DNA of 64,000 nucleotides from Miscanthus floridulus (taxonomy: Eukaryota > Streptophyta > Magnoliopsida > Poales > Poaceae), in NCBI RefSeq assembly GCF_019320115.1, contig NC_089593.1, positions 11,437,908-11,501,907 on the forward strand. The letters are read 5' to 3'. This document shows positions 1 through 11,823 of this stretch, in pieces; the stretch's first letter is position 1; the number at the start of each line of letters is the position of its first letter. The notes below the pieces were generated by a model that worked only from the letters and a program-made list of their open reading frames with translations, had not been told where the DNA came from and did no database searches. Position numbers and translations under genes: made by a program.

Positions 1-15
1 CACTATCATCTCGTA

Positions 16-1890
16 ATGAAAAAGCTTAATTCTTTTGAGATGTTTCTTAAAGAGAGTGCTAATAAAATATACTCATGCTTGAATGTTCTTGTAGAGGAAG
101 TCAATGGGCTTGGACTTACACAAATGCAACCATCCGATGTTGTAAGAAAGATCTTGAGTGTCCTCTCCATTAACAAATATGGGCACATTGTGACCATGCT
201 TCATCAAGGTGATCTTTCCACCGCTACACCAACTCAAATCTTGGGAAAGATCAACACTTATGAGATGTACATGCACATCACACCACAAGATGGCCATCCT
301 CTACCAAGAAGAAAGACAAAGACTTAGCATTCAAGGCTAGCCAAGAGAAGGGCAAAGTAAGAATTGAGTATGAGAGCTCAAGTGATGATGAAGTTGATGA
401 TGCAAGTCTTTCTCTCATGGTGAAAAGAACCACCAAAATGCTAAAGAAGCTCAACAAGAATGGCATCAAGTTTGATGGTAAGAAAAAGAAGTTCTTTACT
501 AGCACTAGAAGGAAGCCAATCTCTAAGATGGATTGCTATAATTATGAAGAACTTAGTCATCTAGCACATCAATGCACCAAGCCCAAGAAAGACAAGTACA
601 AAAAGTATAAGGGCAAGAAAGATTACTCAAGTGATGAAGATGAAGATGAGAAGAAGAAAACAAGCCATACAAAAAGAAGAATGGCAAGAAGAAGGACTTT
701 CATAAGAAGAAGAAGAATGGCAAAACATACATCATCGATGATTGGCTCATGGACATTGATTCATCAAGTTGCTCATCCAATAATGATAGTGACAACGAGA
801 AGGTGGCCACCATTATGATTGACTCTTTGTCATCTTCACCGACACCACCGCCATCATCCTCTACACACCTATGCCTTATGGCCAAGGGTGAACAAAAGGT
901 ATCAAATGATGACGATAGTAGTGGTGATGAACATGCTAGCAATGATGATAGTGATAGTGATGATGATGAATTTGAATCACCTTTATATGATGATCTTGTT
1001 AAATTGCTAAATCAATATACTAAGATTATTAGAAAAACTAGAGCTAAGAATGAAAAACTTGAAATTAAGAATGACTCTCTTTTAGCTAAATATGACATAG
1101 CAGAAAAGGCTAGTATTGAGCTTAGAGAAGCAAATGATGCTATGTCATCCAAACTCAAGGAGCTCAAATCTTCTAAGAAAGAGCTTAAAGAAAACATGAT
1201 AAACTTGAGGGGATACATAATGAGCTCATCACTAGCTATAACATGCTAAAAGAAGAGTATACCAACCTCAAGGTTAATCATAATAATCTTGTTATCTCCA
1301 ATGAGTTTTTATCCAATGAGCCACATGATGCTACTAATGATGTTGTTAAGATTGATATAGCTACATCATATGATGACTTGATTATTGAGAGCATTGAGCA
1401 AGGTTCTAGTAGCAAAGGCAAGCAAGTGGTTGAGTACGATGATTATAATGAGTATGTCAAGATCAAGAATGAGAATGAGAAGCTAATGAAAGATCTTGAG
1501 AAGCTATCAACCACCAACACTATTGTGTTAGAGAACATTGATCATGATTATGATGTAGAGCTCAAGGAAAAGAATGAGAAACTCAAAGAAGAGAACAAGA
1601 AACTAAAGATGGAGAAAAATCATGATGAGCTAAAAGAAGAGAACAAGAAGCTCAAGTTGGAGAAAGAACATCTCAAAATTGGTTTGAGCAAGTTCACAAG
1701 AGGCAAGCATCTTCAAAGTGAGTTACTCATGAACACCGTCATAAAGATGGATAGAAGTGGAATTGGATATTTAGTAAATCAAGAGAAGAAGGCTCAAGCT
1801 CAATAACAACAATATAAGTCAAAGCCAAAGCCAAAGAGGTGTTTTAAGTGTGGACAAGAAGGTCACTTTGCCCATGAGTGTCAAACTCCA
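16..1890 (+). pseudogene. copia gag, frameshifted
   Basis: Gag would encode the particle protein that packages element RNA. It is readable in pieces: 16-327, then frame changes near 320, between about 655 and 700, and near 1210, ending with the piece 1243-1806. A first zinc knuckle lies at about 534-575 but its second cysteine is a tyrosine (CYNY in place of CYNC). A second knuckle at about 1839-1881 is complete (CX2CX4HX4C, starting CFKC). Between them are acidic Asp/Ser runs and Lys/Glu/Leu-rich coiled-coil sequence. The minus-strand element at 44955-47023 has the same layout, so both belong to related families. No intact product is possible. Confidence 0.85.
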
Positions 1891-2102
1891 CCACCACAAC
1901 CCTAGCCCAAGCATGCTAGACCTTTTGCTTTCAATGCTCATTACATGCTTAGAAAGGATTCTAGTGGTAAAATGAAAGTCATGTTCTTAGGACCTCCCAA
2001 CAAGAATAGGCCAAAGAAAATTTGGATTGCAAAGTCACTTGTTGAGAAAGTCAAGGGCCCTCAACAAGTTTGGGTCCCTAAAGCTTGATCTCTTGTGTGT
2101 AG

Positions 2103-5100
2103 ATGAACTACAAGACCGGTGAAAGTCATTGGGTAATTGATAGTAGTTGCACACAACATATGACCGGTGATCCTCGTATGTTCATCTCACTAGATGAAGA
2201 AGTAGATGGCCAAGAAAGAATTACATTTGGAGATAATTCAAAGGGCAAAGTCAAGGAATTGGGCAACGTGGCAATATCAAATGATCATTCTATCTCAAAT
2301 GTGCTATATGTTGCCTCTTTGAGCTTCAACTTGCTATCTGTTGGACAATTGTGTGATCTTAGCTTCCAATGCCTATTTACCGAGAAGGAAGTGGTTGTAT
2401 CTAAGAAAGATGATGATCAAGTGATATTCAAGGGATTTAGATACAACAACCTATATCTAGTTGATTTCACCTCCAAAGATGCTAACTTGAAGACATGTCT
2501 ATTCACCAAAACAACACTTGGATGGCTATGGCATAGAAGACTTGCTCATATTGGGATAAGCTCACTCAAGAAGCTTATAAAGAATGAATTGGTGAGAGGG
2601 TTGAAGGATGTGAAATTTGAGAAGGACAAGCTTTGTAGTGCATGTCAAGCCGGCAAACAAGTTGCAAACACTCATTCTACAAAAGCTTTCATGTCAACCA
2701 CAAGAGTGCTAGAGCTCTTTCACGTAGACTTATTTGGACCAATAGGTTACAAGAATTTGGGAGGAAATCTTTATTGTCTTGTGATTGTTAATGACTACTA
2801 AAGATATACATGGGTATTCTTCCTTCATAATAAGACCGAGGTTGCTTCATGCTTCAAGAAGTTTGCCAAGAGAGCACAAAATAAGTTTAAAGTGAAGCTC
2901 AAGAAGATTAGAAGTGACAATGGTAAAGAGTTTGATAACACAAACATTAAAGCCTATTGTGATGAAGTTGAAATCAAGCATGAAGTCTCCGCAACCTACA
3001 CTCCTCAACAAAATAGTGTAGTTGAGAAAAAGAACCGGACACTAATCACACTTACAAGAACAATGCTTGATGAGTATAACACACCCGAATCTCTATGGGT
3101 GGAAGCTATCAACACCGCATGTTATGCATCCAACCGTCTATTCCTTCAAAAGTTTCTTAGTAAGACACCTTATATGTTGCTCAATGGGAAGAAACTGAAC
3201 GTCTCCTTCTTTAGGGTGTTTGGTTGCAAATGCTACATCTACAAGAAGCGACAACATCTAGAGAAGTTTCAAAGACGTTGTGATATTAGTTTTTTTGTTG
3301 GTTACTCATCAAAGTCCAAAGCATCTAGAGTATTTAATCATGTCAATGGCTTAGTTAAAGAAACATATGATGTGGAATTTGATGAATCTAACGGCTCCCA
3401 AGGAGCACATGAGAATCTTAATAATGTAGGTGATGAACCATTGAGGGAGGCTATGAAGAACATTCCAGTTGAAGACATCAAGCCTAAAGATAATGATGAT
3501 AATGTACAAGTGATTGATCCACCTTCTTCATCAAATGTGCCATAAGATGGTGATAAAGATGGGAGAGTAGAAAATAAAGATACTCATGTCTCTCATGATC
3601 AAATGGTGGCACAAGCACAAGATGTTGATGCTTCACAATCTCCCCCTCAAGTGGTTTATAGAAGAAACTCACTTCTACTACAAGGTCATCGATAAGATCT
3701 CATCATAGGGAATCCATCAAAGGGTGTAATGATTTAATCTCAAAAGCTTGCTTCTTTTATTGAACATCACTCTTTTGTCTCTTGTGTTGAACCTAAGAAT
3801 GTAGAAGAAGCTCTTCAAGATTTCGAATGGATAAATACCATGCATGAAGAGTTGAACAACTTCGCTCGCAATGAAGTTTAGACTCTTGAAGAGTGACCAC
3901 AAGGTGCAAGAGTCATTGGAACAAAGTGGGTGTTCCGCAACAAGCAAGATGATCAAGGCATTGTTGTGAGGAACAAGACAAGACTAGTTATAAAGGGATT
4001 CTCTCAAGTTGAAGGGTTAGATTTTGAAGAGACCTTTGCACCCGTTGTAAGATTTGAAGCCATTCGTATCCTTCTTGTATATGCATCGTATCATAAAATG
4101 AAACTATATCAAATGGATGTTAAAAGTGCATTTTTAAATGGCTTTATAAATAAACTAGTCTATGTTGATCAACCTCCCGGGTTTGAAGACTCTAGATATC
4201 CTAATCATATTTATAGGTTTTCTAAGGTGCTATATGGGCTTAAGCAAGTCCCAAGAGCTTAGTATGAGCGCCTTCAGGATTTTCTCATTAAGAATGGCTT
4301 CACCATTGGAAAGGTCGACACCACACTATTCACCAAGAAGCTTCATGGAGAGATCTTCATTTGTCAAGCATATATTGATGATATCATTTTTGGATCATCA
4401 AATGAAGATTCTTACAAAGAATTTGGTGAATTGATGTCGAAGGAGTTCGAGATGTCTATGATTGAAGAGCTTACATTCTTTTTTAGTTTTCAAGTGAAGC
4501 AAATGAGAGAAGGGATTTTCATCTCTCAAGAAAAGTATAACAAGGATCTTCTCAAGAGGTTCAATATGGATAAATATAAGCCAATCAAGACACCAATGAT
4601 ATTTAATGGACATCTTGACCTAGATAAGGGAGGTAAAATGATTGATCAAACTCTCTACCGCTCTATGATTGGTAGCTTGTTATATTTAACCGTATCGTGG
4701 CCTGACATCATGTTTAGTGTGTGTATGTGTGCTAGATTTCAAGCTAATCCTAAGAAAGCTCATTTGATAGCCGTTAAAAGAATCCTTAGGTACCTTAAGC
4801 ACACACCAAGCATTAGCCTTTGGGATCCCAAAGGAGCTAGATTTGAATTAATTGGCTATTCTAATTCAGATTATGTCAGTTGCAAAGTTGATAGAAAAAG
4901 CACATCTGGAGGGTGCCATTTGCTTGGTAGATCATTTGTGTCTTGGTCCTTCAAGAAATAAAATAGTGTGGCTTTGTCCACCGCCGAAGCAGAATACATT
5001 GTCGTGGGTGCTTGTTGTGCACAAATACTTTACACGAAGCAAACTTTGCTAGACTACAGTGTAGTTCTAGAAAAGGTACCAGTTTTGTGTGACAATGAGA

Positions 5101-5330
5101 GTGCGGTAAAGCTTGCTAATAATCCAGTTCAACACGTTCGCACCAAACACATAGATATCCGTCATCACTTTCTTAAAGATCATGTTGGTAAGAATGATAT
5201 TTCACTAGAAGCTGTAAGGACCGAGAATCAATTGGCGGATATCTTCACTAAACTGCTAGATGAGGCTATATTTTGTCGGTTGAGGAATGAGCTCAATGTG
5301 CTTGATTTTAGTAACTTCACTAGAAAATGA
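2103..5330 (+). pseudogene. copia pol (protease, integrase, RT, RNase H) with many stop codons
   Basis: The reading frame is conserved from a protease motif near 2140 (VIDSS where DSG or DTG is expected, so the active-site triad is altered), through an integrase zinc finger with HX3H and CX2C (about 2531-2647), the integrase catalytic core (second Asp at IRSDNG near 2915, Glu in VVEKKNRT near 3022), a reverse transcriptase with YIDD near 4373, to RNase H ending at 5330. In-frame stops are at about 2799, 3543, 3693, 3735, 3878, 3893, 4260 and 4959; several are what C-to-T or G-to-A change of Trp, Gln or Arg codons would give. The RNase H motif reads GYSNSDY where GYSDSDY is usual, so a catalytic Asp is also lost. 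Confidence 0.9.
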
Positions 5331-6170
5331 GCTTGTGTTGTCTCTTGCATTGCATTGTAATATACAACATGTTTAATTTTTGGTAATGCATTTAGGGCTT
5401 GTCTAACATGGTTAAGATAACCATCGAAAAGCGTGTGAAGAAGCTTAACCTTGGATCAAACTTAACAAGCAACTAGAATTACTTTCAAATATTGCATTGC
5501 ATATGCATGAATGTTGTTTTGTCGTTTCTTTTTAATCACCCTTTTATTATCCATTTTCTTAAAAAGAATTATAGCTTAAGGCAAAATACTTTGAAAATTT
5601 TGAGGGTTTGAGAGAGGTCACTCACATTGGTCCCAATTAGTGTTTATTTGGGTCTTATTGAAGTTGGGCCTTGATTGAGAACAGGCAGCGCGAAGGAACT
5701 TTGAAGATTTGCTAAAAAGAGTGATCGGACGTTGCACCGGACTCTGATGTCCAGCGTCTGGTCAGTTCACAGGAGGTAAACCGTTGCTGCGAAGGAGTGA
5801 CCGGACGCTGAAGCAGTTCTTTCCCTACGTCCGGTCAAGCGAAGAAAAAGATTTAAGGATCGACCGGACTCTGGCTGCATTCGGTCAGTGGTGATCGGAC
5901 GCGTCCGGTCGCGACTTGGGAGGTTTTGGACCTCTCTGTTGTCGACCGAACTTCGGGTGGCAGCGTCTGGTTGTTGCCACCGGAGCGTCCGATTAGTTGA
6001 AGTCGTGCGGGTTCCAAACTCCTATTCTGTTTCCTTTCTTAATCCATTGGGGGCCACCATATAACTGTATCGTCGGTTGACCTAATCCCCACCATCGCTC
6101 CCACCCACACCGACATCGCCGCCGCACCTCCACCGCTCGAGCTCGCCTCGCGCCCGTGCCCTAGCTCCGC
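5331..6170 (+). other. Non-coding 3' part of the copia element, probably its 3' LTR U3
   Basis: No coding sequence is seen. From about 5720 to 6010 there are repeated CCGGAC/GTCCGG-type motifs in both orientations, followed near 6055 by a TATA-like stretch (CATATAACTG). The same arrangement occurs in the other copia LTRs of this window, which suggests that this is the U3 of the 3' LTR of the element ending its pol at 5330. I could not locate the TG start of the LTR, and the R/U5 side appears to be replaced by the tandem repeat that follows. Confidence 0.5.
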
Positions 6171-6171
6171 C

Positions 6172-6495
6172 GTGGCCTTGGTGTCGGGCAAGGCGGATCC
6201 CGCCCCCAGAGGTCAGCGTGAGACGGAGCCCGCCCTCAGGAGTTGAGCGAGGCGGATCCCGCCCCTAGAGGTCGGGCGAGGCGGAGCCAACCTAGAGCCC
6301 GCCCCTAAAGGTCGGGCGAGGCGGAGTCCGCCCTCAGGGGTCGGGCGAGGCGAAGCCAACCCTTAGAGGTCAGGCGAGGCGGAGGCCACGACATCGGTGT
6401 CGGGTGAGGTGGAGCCAACCCTCAGGAGTCGGGCGAGGCGGAGCCTGTGGCCTCAGTGTCGGGCAAGGTGGAGTCTACGCACCTAGGGTCGGCAA
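6172..6495. repeat. GC-rich tandem repeat, GTCGGGCGAGGCGGAG-type units
   Basis: About nine imperfect units of roughly 30-40 bases repeat the theme of GTCGGGCGAGGCGGAG followed by a variable CCCGCCCCTAGAG-like spacer. Sequences of this kind occur in LTRs of grass retrotransposons, so this may be an LTR remnant. Short open frames here are a by-product of the repeat and are not genes. Confidence 0.8.
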
Positions 6496-6892
6496 GAGCT
6501 GTAGTCGTGCTCTTGACCGCTCAGATGAATCAATGTTGATGGTTATTAGCTCCTCCTCTTCGGGTATCCTAGTATTGGTCCTAACAAAAGGGAACATAGA
6601 CATTTTTTCTGCCCGGTCCCATATGTAAGAGCTATCAAACGATCAAAACTAAATAGAATGGAGACGAAACGACGTGTTGGACAAAAGAGTTTAGTGTTAT
6701 AACACTAGAATCCATATAAACTTTTTGAATGGCCTATAGAAATGGAGTATCTTTCGTAAAGTTATAGGGGAAAAGGCTCAGAAAAAGGCTCTAGAAAGAG
6801 GTACCAAAAGGTAAAAAAGAAACAGTCTGGTCTCGTCCACCTCCAGGAAGCACACGCCGGCAGAGAGCAGAGCAGCAGATAGACATCGACCC
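6496..6892. other. Upstream region and 5' leader of the TIM8-like gene
   Basis: No coding sequence or mobile-element border was recognised between the GC-rich repeat and the start codon at 6893. The last 100 bases are the likely 5' untranslated leader. I see no convincing TATA box. Confidence 0.4.
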
Positions 6893-9800
6893 ATGGATGC
6901 TTCGGCCCTCAACAACCCGCGCCTCAAGGCGATGATCGAGGTACTCACTCCGCTCCGCTTCACCTAGTGGATGATTTCTTGCTTCGCATCCCAATATCCC
7001 ATACCCATCGGCGGCGCATCTGTTATCCCCACCACCCCCACACGTTTTTCTTTTTTCTTTCCTCCCGGATTCATTGATTGATCTATATACATGCCCGTGG
7101 CACACGTGGTGGTAACAGGAAAGATTTGTGTTTGATTTCGGTGGCTTAAACCTAGCACCAGTTTCTTCTTGCTCCCTCTGTGGAATTCGCCTTTTCTTCA
7201 TTGCCTGGCCTGTTCTACAGTTCCTGCGATAACAGCGGGAGTGCCCCCCCTCAGTGTGGGGTTCCGAGGTGTACGGTCGGGGAGCTGTATTCACATGCAA
7301 CTGGTGCTAAAACCCTAGTAGGATTCAGTGACTGGACTTGTGGCATAGTTAGTATCCAGTACCCCTGCTTTGCACACAATGCAAGCGTTGTTTCTTTGAT
7401 TCTTGATATTGGGGGTTTTCAATGCTTCCAAAACTGCTTTGATTGTTAAAAGGGTCTTGGATCCATTCTACAATGAAAATTTTGGATATTGGCCAACCTT
7501 TGCACACTTGATTTTACTAAGATGGCGTTTGGTTCAGCAAAATGTAACCTAATTAGATTAGGGGGGGATCAGATGGTGATACAGCTGCTTGGTTCAGCTC
7601 GGTCAGTTATGGAGTACCCCACAATCAGATACGGACCGCCCCTCCACAAGCTTTATCGCATTGCGTAGCAGCTGCCGTTTTCGGTTTCCCTTTTTTTGCA
7701 ACTAAACAAATCACGGGAATCAAGATCCCCCTGCTGCCCCCCGCGTGATCTGATTTCCTTACCATTTATGTTTCCATCCATGGAAACAAACATCTTCTAT
7801 TTCTTTGTGTACAAACAATAAATAGCACTGACCCTGTACTCATAAACCACTTCCCTGTCTGAATTTTCTGGATGACACTGCTTGACTCATTATTGTTTCC
7901 CCTAAAAAACAAAAGGTTTCTATCTCCTAAACTATGGATTCTCCTGACTGGTTTTGTTGTAACCTTTGTTAAATGACTATGTTTCTTTCAAACGCAAGTT
8001 AAAAGTTAAAAATTGTTCTCACGGTCATGGGCCGTAACAGGAGTTTAGACTCATGTTACAAGAGAAATGAATGATTTATATAGTAAGCCAGCTGTTCAAA
8101 TTTAAACAATTCTAAATTCTCAAGTGCACCTATGATGTATATATGTATACAAGGGAGCCGACTTGTTACAACCTGTTCCTGTGAATTTAACTCAAGCACA
8201 AACATGTTCTAGGTCTATCCCATGTTATTACTGCATATTATTTCAATGAATGATATGGATGATTTGTAGTTTGTATATGTGTTAGTGGTAGAGTAGAAAT
8301 TCAGACTGCGTGTTATGCTGATATCGTTCCATTGAGATTAGTCAGACATGTGCGAAGTTTCTTGTTGTTTGTTAGCATCAAACTCAGTATGTTCACACTT
8401 AAGGAATCCAATACAAGTGTGGACGATGATGGCATGACTTTTTTTTTCTCGAACACGCAGGAGAGCTGCGTATCATTATATTAAGAAGAGTAAAGGAGTG
8501 GGTTTAGAAACCCCATACAGTCACACACATACACACACACACTCTTTTACATTAAATGGTGTATCTCTCTCACTTGTCAAACTTGACAAAAGACCACTAG
8601 AGAGGAACTCACGCATTGGCCGTCTCTATTGCGTGACATGTTCGAAGAGGTTGCTTGATAAACATGCATTACAGATTGGGGGTGTAAGGGACCGTGACGT
8701 CTAAGAGGAGGGTGAATTAGGCAACTTAAAAATCTACTTTAAACTATGGCCTCTAATTCCACCTTAGCAAAACCTATGCAAGAAAGTACAACAACAACAA
8801 CAACAAAGCCAGTCCCAAACAAGTTGGGGTAGGCTAGAGTTGAAACCCAGCAAAAGCGATCAAGGTTTAGGCACGTGAATAGCTGTTTTCCAAGCACTCC
8901 TATCTAAGGCTAAGTCTTTGGGTATATTCCATCCTTTCAAGTCTCCTTTTATTGTCTCTACCCAAGTCAACTTCGGTCTTAAAACCTATGCAAGAACGTA
9001 ATCTATCTAAATGTGCAACAACGATTTTGCTAACGTGTTGCTATCTCTATCGCAAAAGAGTCTTGCAACCTAGGTTCCAACCCTATCAACTAACCTATCA
9101 ACTATGCTAGGAAAGTAAAGCACACAACCTAGGTAACAATGTAAATGCAGAAGGTAAAGATGAGGTAGAGATGTAAACTCCCGTCGACGACTCCGGTATT
9201 TTTACCGAGGTATCGAGAAGCGCTCAAGCTTCCCCCTAATCCTCGTTGGAGCTCCTCGCAAGGAATCACTCGCAAGGGCCAAGCTCCCGGTTGGGTAACT
9301 CCGTGGATAGCCCCGGGACTTCCCCACGCGCAAATGGGTCTTCGGTGTACCTTCCAGCAAGCCTCTCCCGGACCGCTCCCCGCCGTTTTCACTATCAAGC
9401 TTTCGGCTGAACCGCCGCGGGCCTTGTTCGCTTCGGTACACGGTGGCGGCCACACCACAAACGCGGTTGGTGTGGTCTCGCAAGACTACAAGGCCCTCCG
9501 ATGTACAACAATGGTGCGCACAAGCACCGAGTGGTAAGAGATGTGCAAACCTCACTAAACACTAGGCCTAAACCTAGAGCAAACGCATATGAGCATGGTC
9601 TAACTAACCTAAGCACTTCGCAAAGCACCTACGCTAATCACCAAGTGATCTTTAAGCTCTATGCATGTGGAGAGCACCAAAGTGGTGTAGCAACACCCTA
9701 GTATCCTTCTCTTGCTCTCTCACGCCTCAAATGGCCGGTTGGAGTCATATATATAGGCCACAAGTGGAGATATAGCCGTTGGGGCCGAGCTCCATGTTTC

Positions 9801-11823
9801 TGCGTGGGCACCGGACATGGCGGTGCCAGCCACGTCAGCTAGCCGTTGGCCACTGACAACCAACTGTTGGGGTACTGTTCACCGGGGCGGTGCACCGCCA
9901 CCCTAGGGGCAGTGACTAGGGCGGTGCCCAAGTCCCCAAGTCGCTGCTCTCTGGAATTTTAGGTCCGGTGCACCGCCATCCCATGGCGGTGACCAAGGCG
10001 GTGCACACGTTGCTGTCCGGTGCCCCCCTCTCCTTCCAGCTGCAGCAGCCCTCTGTTTGGTGGCACCGCCACCCCCTGGCGGTGCACCGCCATGCCTAGG
10101 GCGGTGCCCCCTCTTGTTGTTTCTTCGCGTTTCTTCGTCGGGGCTTCGTCATCTTCGTGTCTTGGACTTCTTGCTTCTCTCCTAAGATGTCAACACCTCC
10201 TCCAATGTCTTCTCTTGAGTGTTGACCAATTTCTTCATGTTCCAAAGTTGGTCCAAGTCCGCGTTGCATCCTATTTGACTATAAAATAGACACCAGCAAA
10301 CACATTAGTCCAATTTGGTTGTGTTGATCATCGAACACCAAAATCAGAGTAAATGGGCCTAGGGTCCATTTTCTTTACAGGGGGCAAGGTTGCTTAGCAC
10401 CCTTGATTTCTTAAATGCGAGTTCTGCCAGCCTTTTTTTAGAAAGACTTTGTAAATGCTACATATTTGTGATTGATTTGAGCTTAAATTTGGTATTAGTT
10501 CGTTTGTCTGTGCGAACCAGCAATCCCCCCATGGTATTCTCCTTTACCCCTTTTCCATTGTTTAGCCTCATTATTCCTCAGTGTCCTGCTCTACAGTTTC
10601 TAGGATAATAATAGAACCAAGGGAATCTCTTATCAGCTGGAATGCCCCTGAATCTTGGATTCTTGGGTTTAGAGGTGTGCCAAGAGTTTGTATTCAGATG
10701 CAACTGATGCTAAAACCCTAGGAGTATTCAATGGCTCTACTGATGAAGTATCCAGTATCACTGCTTTGCATTGCATGGATGTGCAATGTAAGTGGTGTAT
10801 CTTGATTCTTGATAATGGAGGGTTCCAACCATTCCAAAGCTGGTTCAATTATTAAAAGGGTCTTCAATCCATTCTACATTGAAAAAATTTGGATGTTAGC
10901 CAACCTGTGCATACTGGATTTTGATCTGTTTGTGTACAAACAATAACTACCCCTGACCCTATACTGATAAACCGCCTACCTGCTGTCTGAAGATTCTCGC
11001 TCATCCTGAATGGCACTGTTCAATCGTTATTTTTTCTCATAGCAAAGTTTATACCTGAAACAAGCAGACTCCTGACTTGTTTCGTGATAAGTTATAATAT
11101 TTAATTAATAGTGCAAGTTAATATGAACCTCATGGACTCATTGAATAATAAATTTCTCTCACAGACCATAAATGTTACCAGAGAAATGATTTGTATAGTA
11201 AGCTAGTTGTTCAAATTTAAACTATTCTAACCCTCAAGTGCATCTATGATATACTATACTAGGGAGCTGGCTTGCTACATCCTGTTCCTGTGAATTTAAC
11301 TCAAGCTCACACCTGTTCTGAGTCTGTACGATGTTACATATTATTTCAGTGAATGCTATGGATGATTTGCGGTCAATTCAGTATGCGAATTATGCAGATA
11401 TCTTCCCATAGAATTAGTGAGGCATGTGTGAAGTTGCTTGGTGTTTAATAACATCAAACTCATCGCGTTCAGACTTGAGAAATCAAATGCAAGTAGGGAG
11501 GATGGTGACAACCCTGATTTCTTAAATGCGAGTTGCAGCCAGCTTTTTTAAGTAAATAAAAACTTGTAAATGCAACATATCTGTGGGATTGATGGTTGGA
11601 TGGAAATAAATTACTACTGTTTTGTGCTTTGCAGGAGGAGAGAACAAAGGCTATGGCAAACGAGCTGGTGGCAAAGCTGACTTTTCTTTGCTGGGACAAA
11701 TGCGTCACGGGCAGCGTCGGGAGTAGCTTCAGCAGGAGCGAGACCTCGTGCCTGTCCAACTGCGCAAAACGCTTCGCTGAAGTGAAGATGATGACCATGC
11801 AACGCTTCACCGGCCGCAGTTGA
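6893..11823 (+). CDS. TIM8: TIM8-like mitochondrial intermembrane-space import chaperone, two exons
   Basis: Small Tim proteins escort hydrophobic precursors across the mitochondrial intermembrane space. Exon 1 is 6893-6940 (16 codons, MDASALNNPRLKAMIE) with a GT donor at 6941; exon 2 is 11635-11823 after a TTTGCAG acceptor, and the phase is preserved (phase 0). The 78-residue product has the twin CX3C signature: CWDKC at residues 35-39 and CLSNC at 55-59, separated by 15 residues, which fits the TIM8/TIM13 family where these cysteines form two disulphides. The N terminus and the motif spacing match plant TIM8 better than TIM13. Family size is about 75-90 residues, so it is full length. The oddity is the 4,694-bp intron, enlarged by an internal duplication and inserted elements. 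There is no presequence, as expected for this family. Confidence 0.88.
7518..7797. mobile_element. MITE in TIM8 intron copy A
   Basis: Copy B of the intron reads directly from GATTTTG to CTGTTTGTGTAC, whereas copy A has about 275 extra bases here. The insert starts AAGATGGCGTTTGGTTC and ends with GAAACAAACATCTT, giving short imperfect terminal inverted repeats. It has no coding capacity. The GTTTGGTT-type ends suggest hAT or PIF/Harbinger origin, which I cannot decide between. Confidence 0.6.
8437..8682 (-). mobile_element. SINE/LINE-type retroposon 3' end, reversed
   Basis: A T-run followed by CTCGAACACGCAGGAGAG and a stretch ending TATATTAAGAAG is, read on the minus strand, a typical grass retroposon 3' end with a poly(A) tail. 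Intron copy B lacks it. It contains a short CA microsatellite near 8520. The 5' end is unclear because the solo LTR follows at 8683. Confidence 0.4.
8683..10379 (-). mobile_element. Solo LTR of a Ty1/copia element, GGGGG target duplication
   Basis: The 1,697-bp sequence begins TGTAAGGGACCGTGACG and ends TTTTCTTTACA, with 5-bp GGGGG on both sides (8678-8682 and 10380-10384). Its ends match those of the LTRs of the minus-strand copia element at 40902-48491, so it is a relative in minus orientation. There is no internal region, hence a solo LTR left by LTR-LTR recombination. A TATA-like box lies near 9747-9756 (minus direction), and just upstream of it in transcription sense (9800-10110) are several copies of a CGGTGCACCG palindrome. 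A 192-bp LINE fragment is nested inside at 8789-8980. Confidence 0.85.
8789..8980 (-). mobile_element. 5'-truncated RTE-type LINE fragment nested in the solo LTR
   Basis: On the minus strand this is the 3' end of the LINE found at 16030-17473: it has the CCCAAACAAGTTGGGGTAGG motif (complement of the LINE 3' end) and a (CAA)n run that is the complement of a (TTG)n tail. It is bracketed by a 20-base target duplication starting AAAACCTATGCAAGAA (8769-8788 and 8981-9000, one mismatch). Target-primed insertion with severe 5' truncation explains it. Confidence 0.85.

Larger units (their letters stand above)
1..5330 (+). mobile_element. Decayed Ty1/copia retrotransposon (SIRE/Maximus-like), left part outside the window
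   Basis: The interval carries, in order, a long gag with two zinc knuckles and a coiled-coil region, an aspartic protease remnant, an integrase, a reverse transcriptase and an RNase H, which is the Ty1/copia order. The long acidic, coiled-coil gag resembles the SIRE/Maximus lineage. The 5' LTR is not in the window. The pol part stays in one frame from 2103 to 5330 but has about eight stop codons; gag changes frame at least three times. The element is dead. Its 3' LTR probably begins soon after 5330 (see the next intergenic entry), but I could not fix the boundary. Confidence 0.9.
7190..11600 (+). repeat. Tandem duplication inside the TIM8 intron (copy A 7190-8436 plus 10385-10510; copy B about 10530-11600)
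   Basis: Long stretches of the two halves of the intron align in order: for example the segments around 7320-7510 and 10735-10925 (shared ATCCAGTA, GATTCTTGATA, AAAGGGTCTT and ATCCATTCTAC), around 8090-8240 and 11210-11330, and around 10400-10480 and 11510-11590 (shared GATTTCTTAAATGCGAGTT). Copy A is interrupted by a MITE, a SINE-like piece and a solo LTR. Copy B is uninterrupted and serves as the empty-site reference. Divergence is clearly visible by eye, so the duplication is not recent. Confidence 0.8.

Noticed and set aside
8520..8545. CA microsatellite, considered as a regulatory site
   Set aside because: Simple repeat within a retroposon-like insert; nothing suggests a function.
9129..9628. 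Overlapping open frames on both strands within the solo LTR
   Set aside because: They lie in LTR sequence shared with 47273-47649, where the frames are broken; they show no domain and reflect GC-rich composition.
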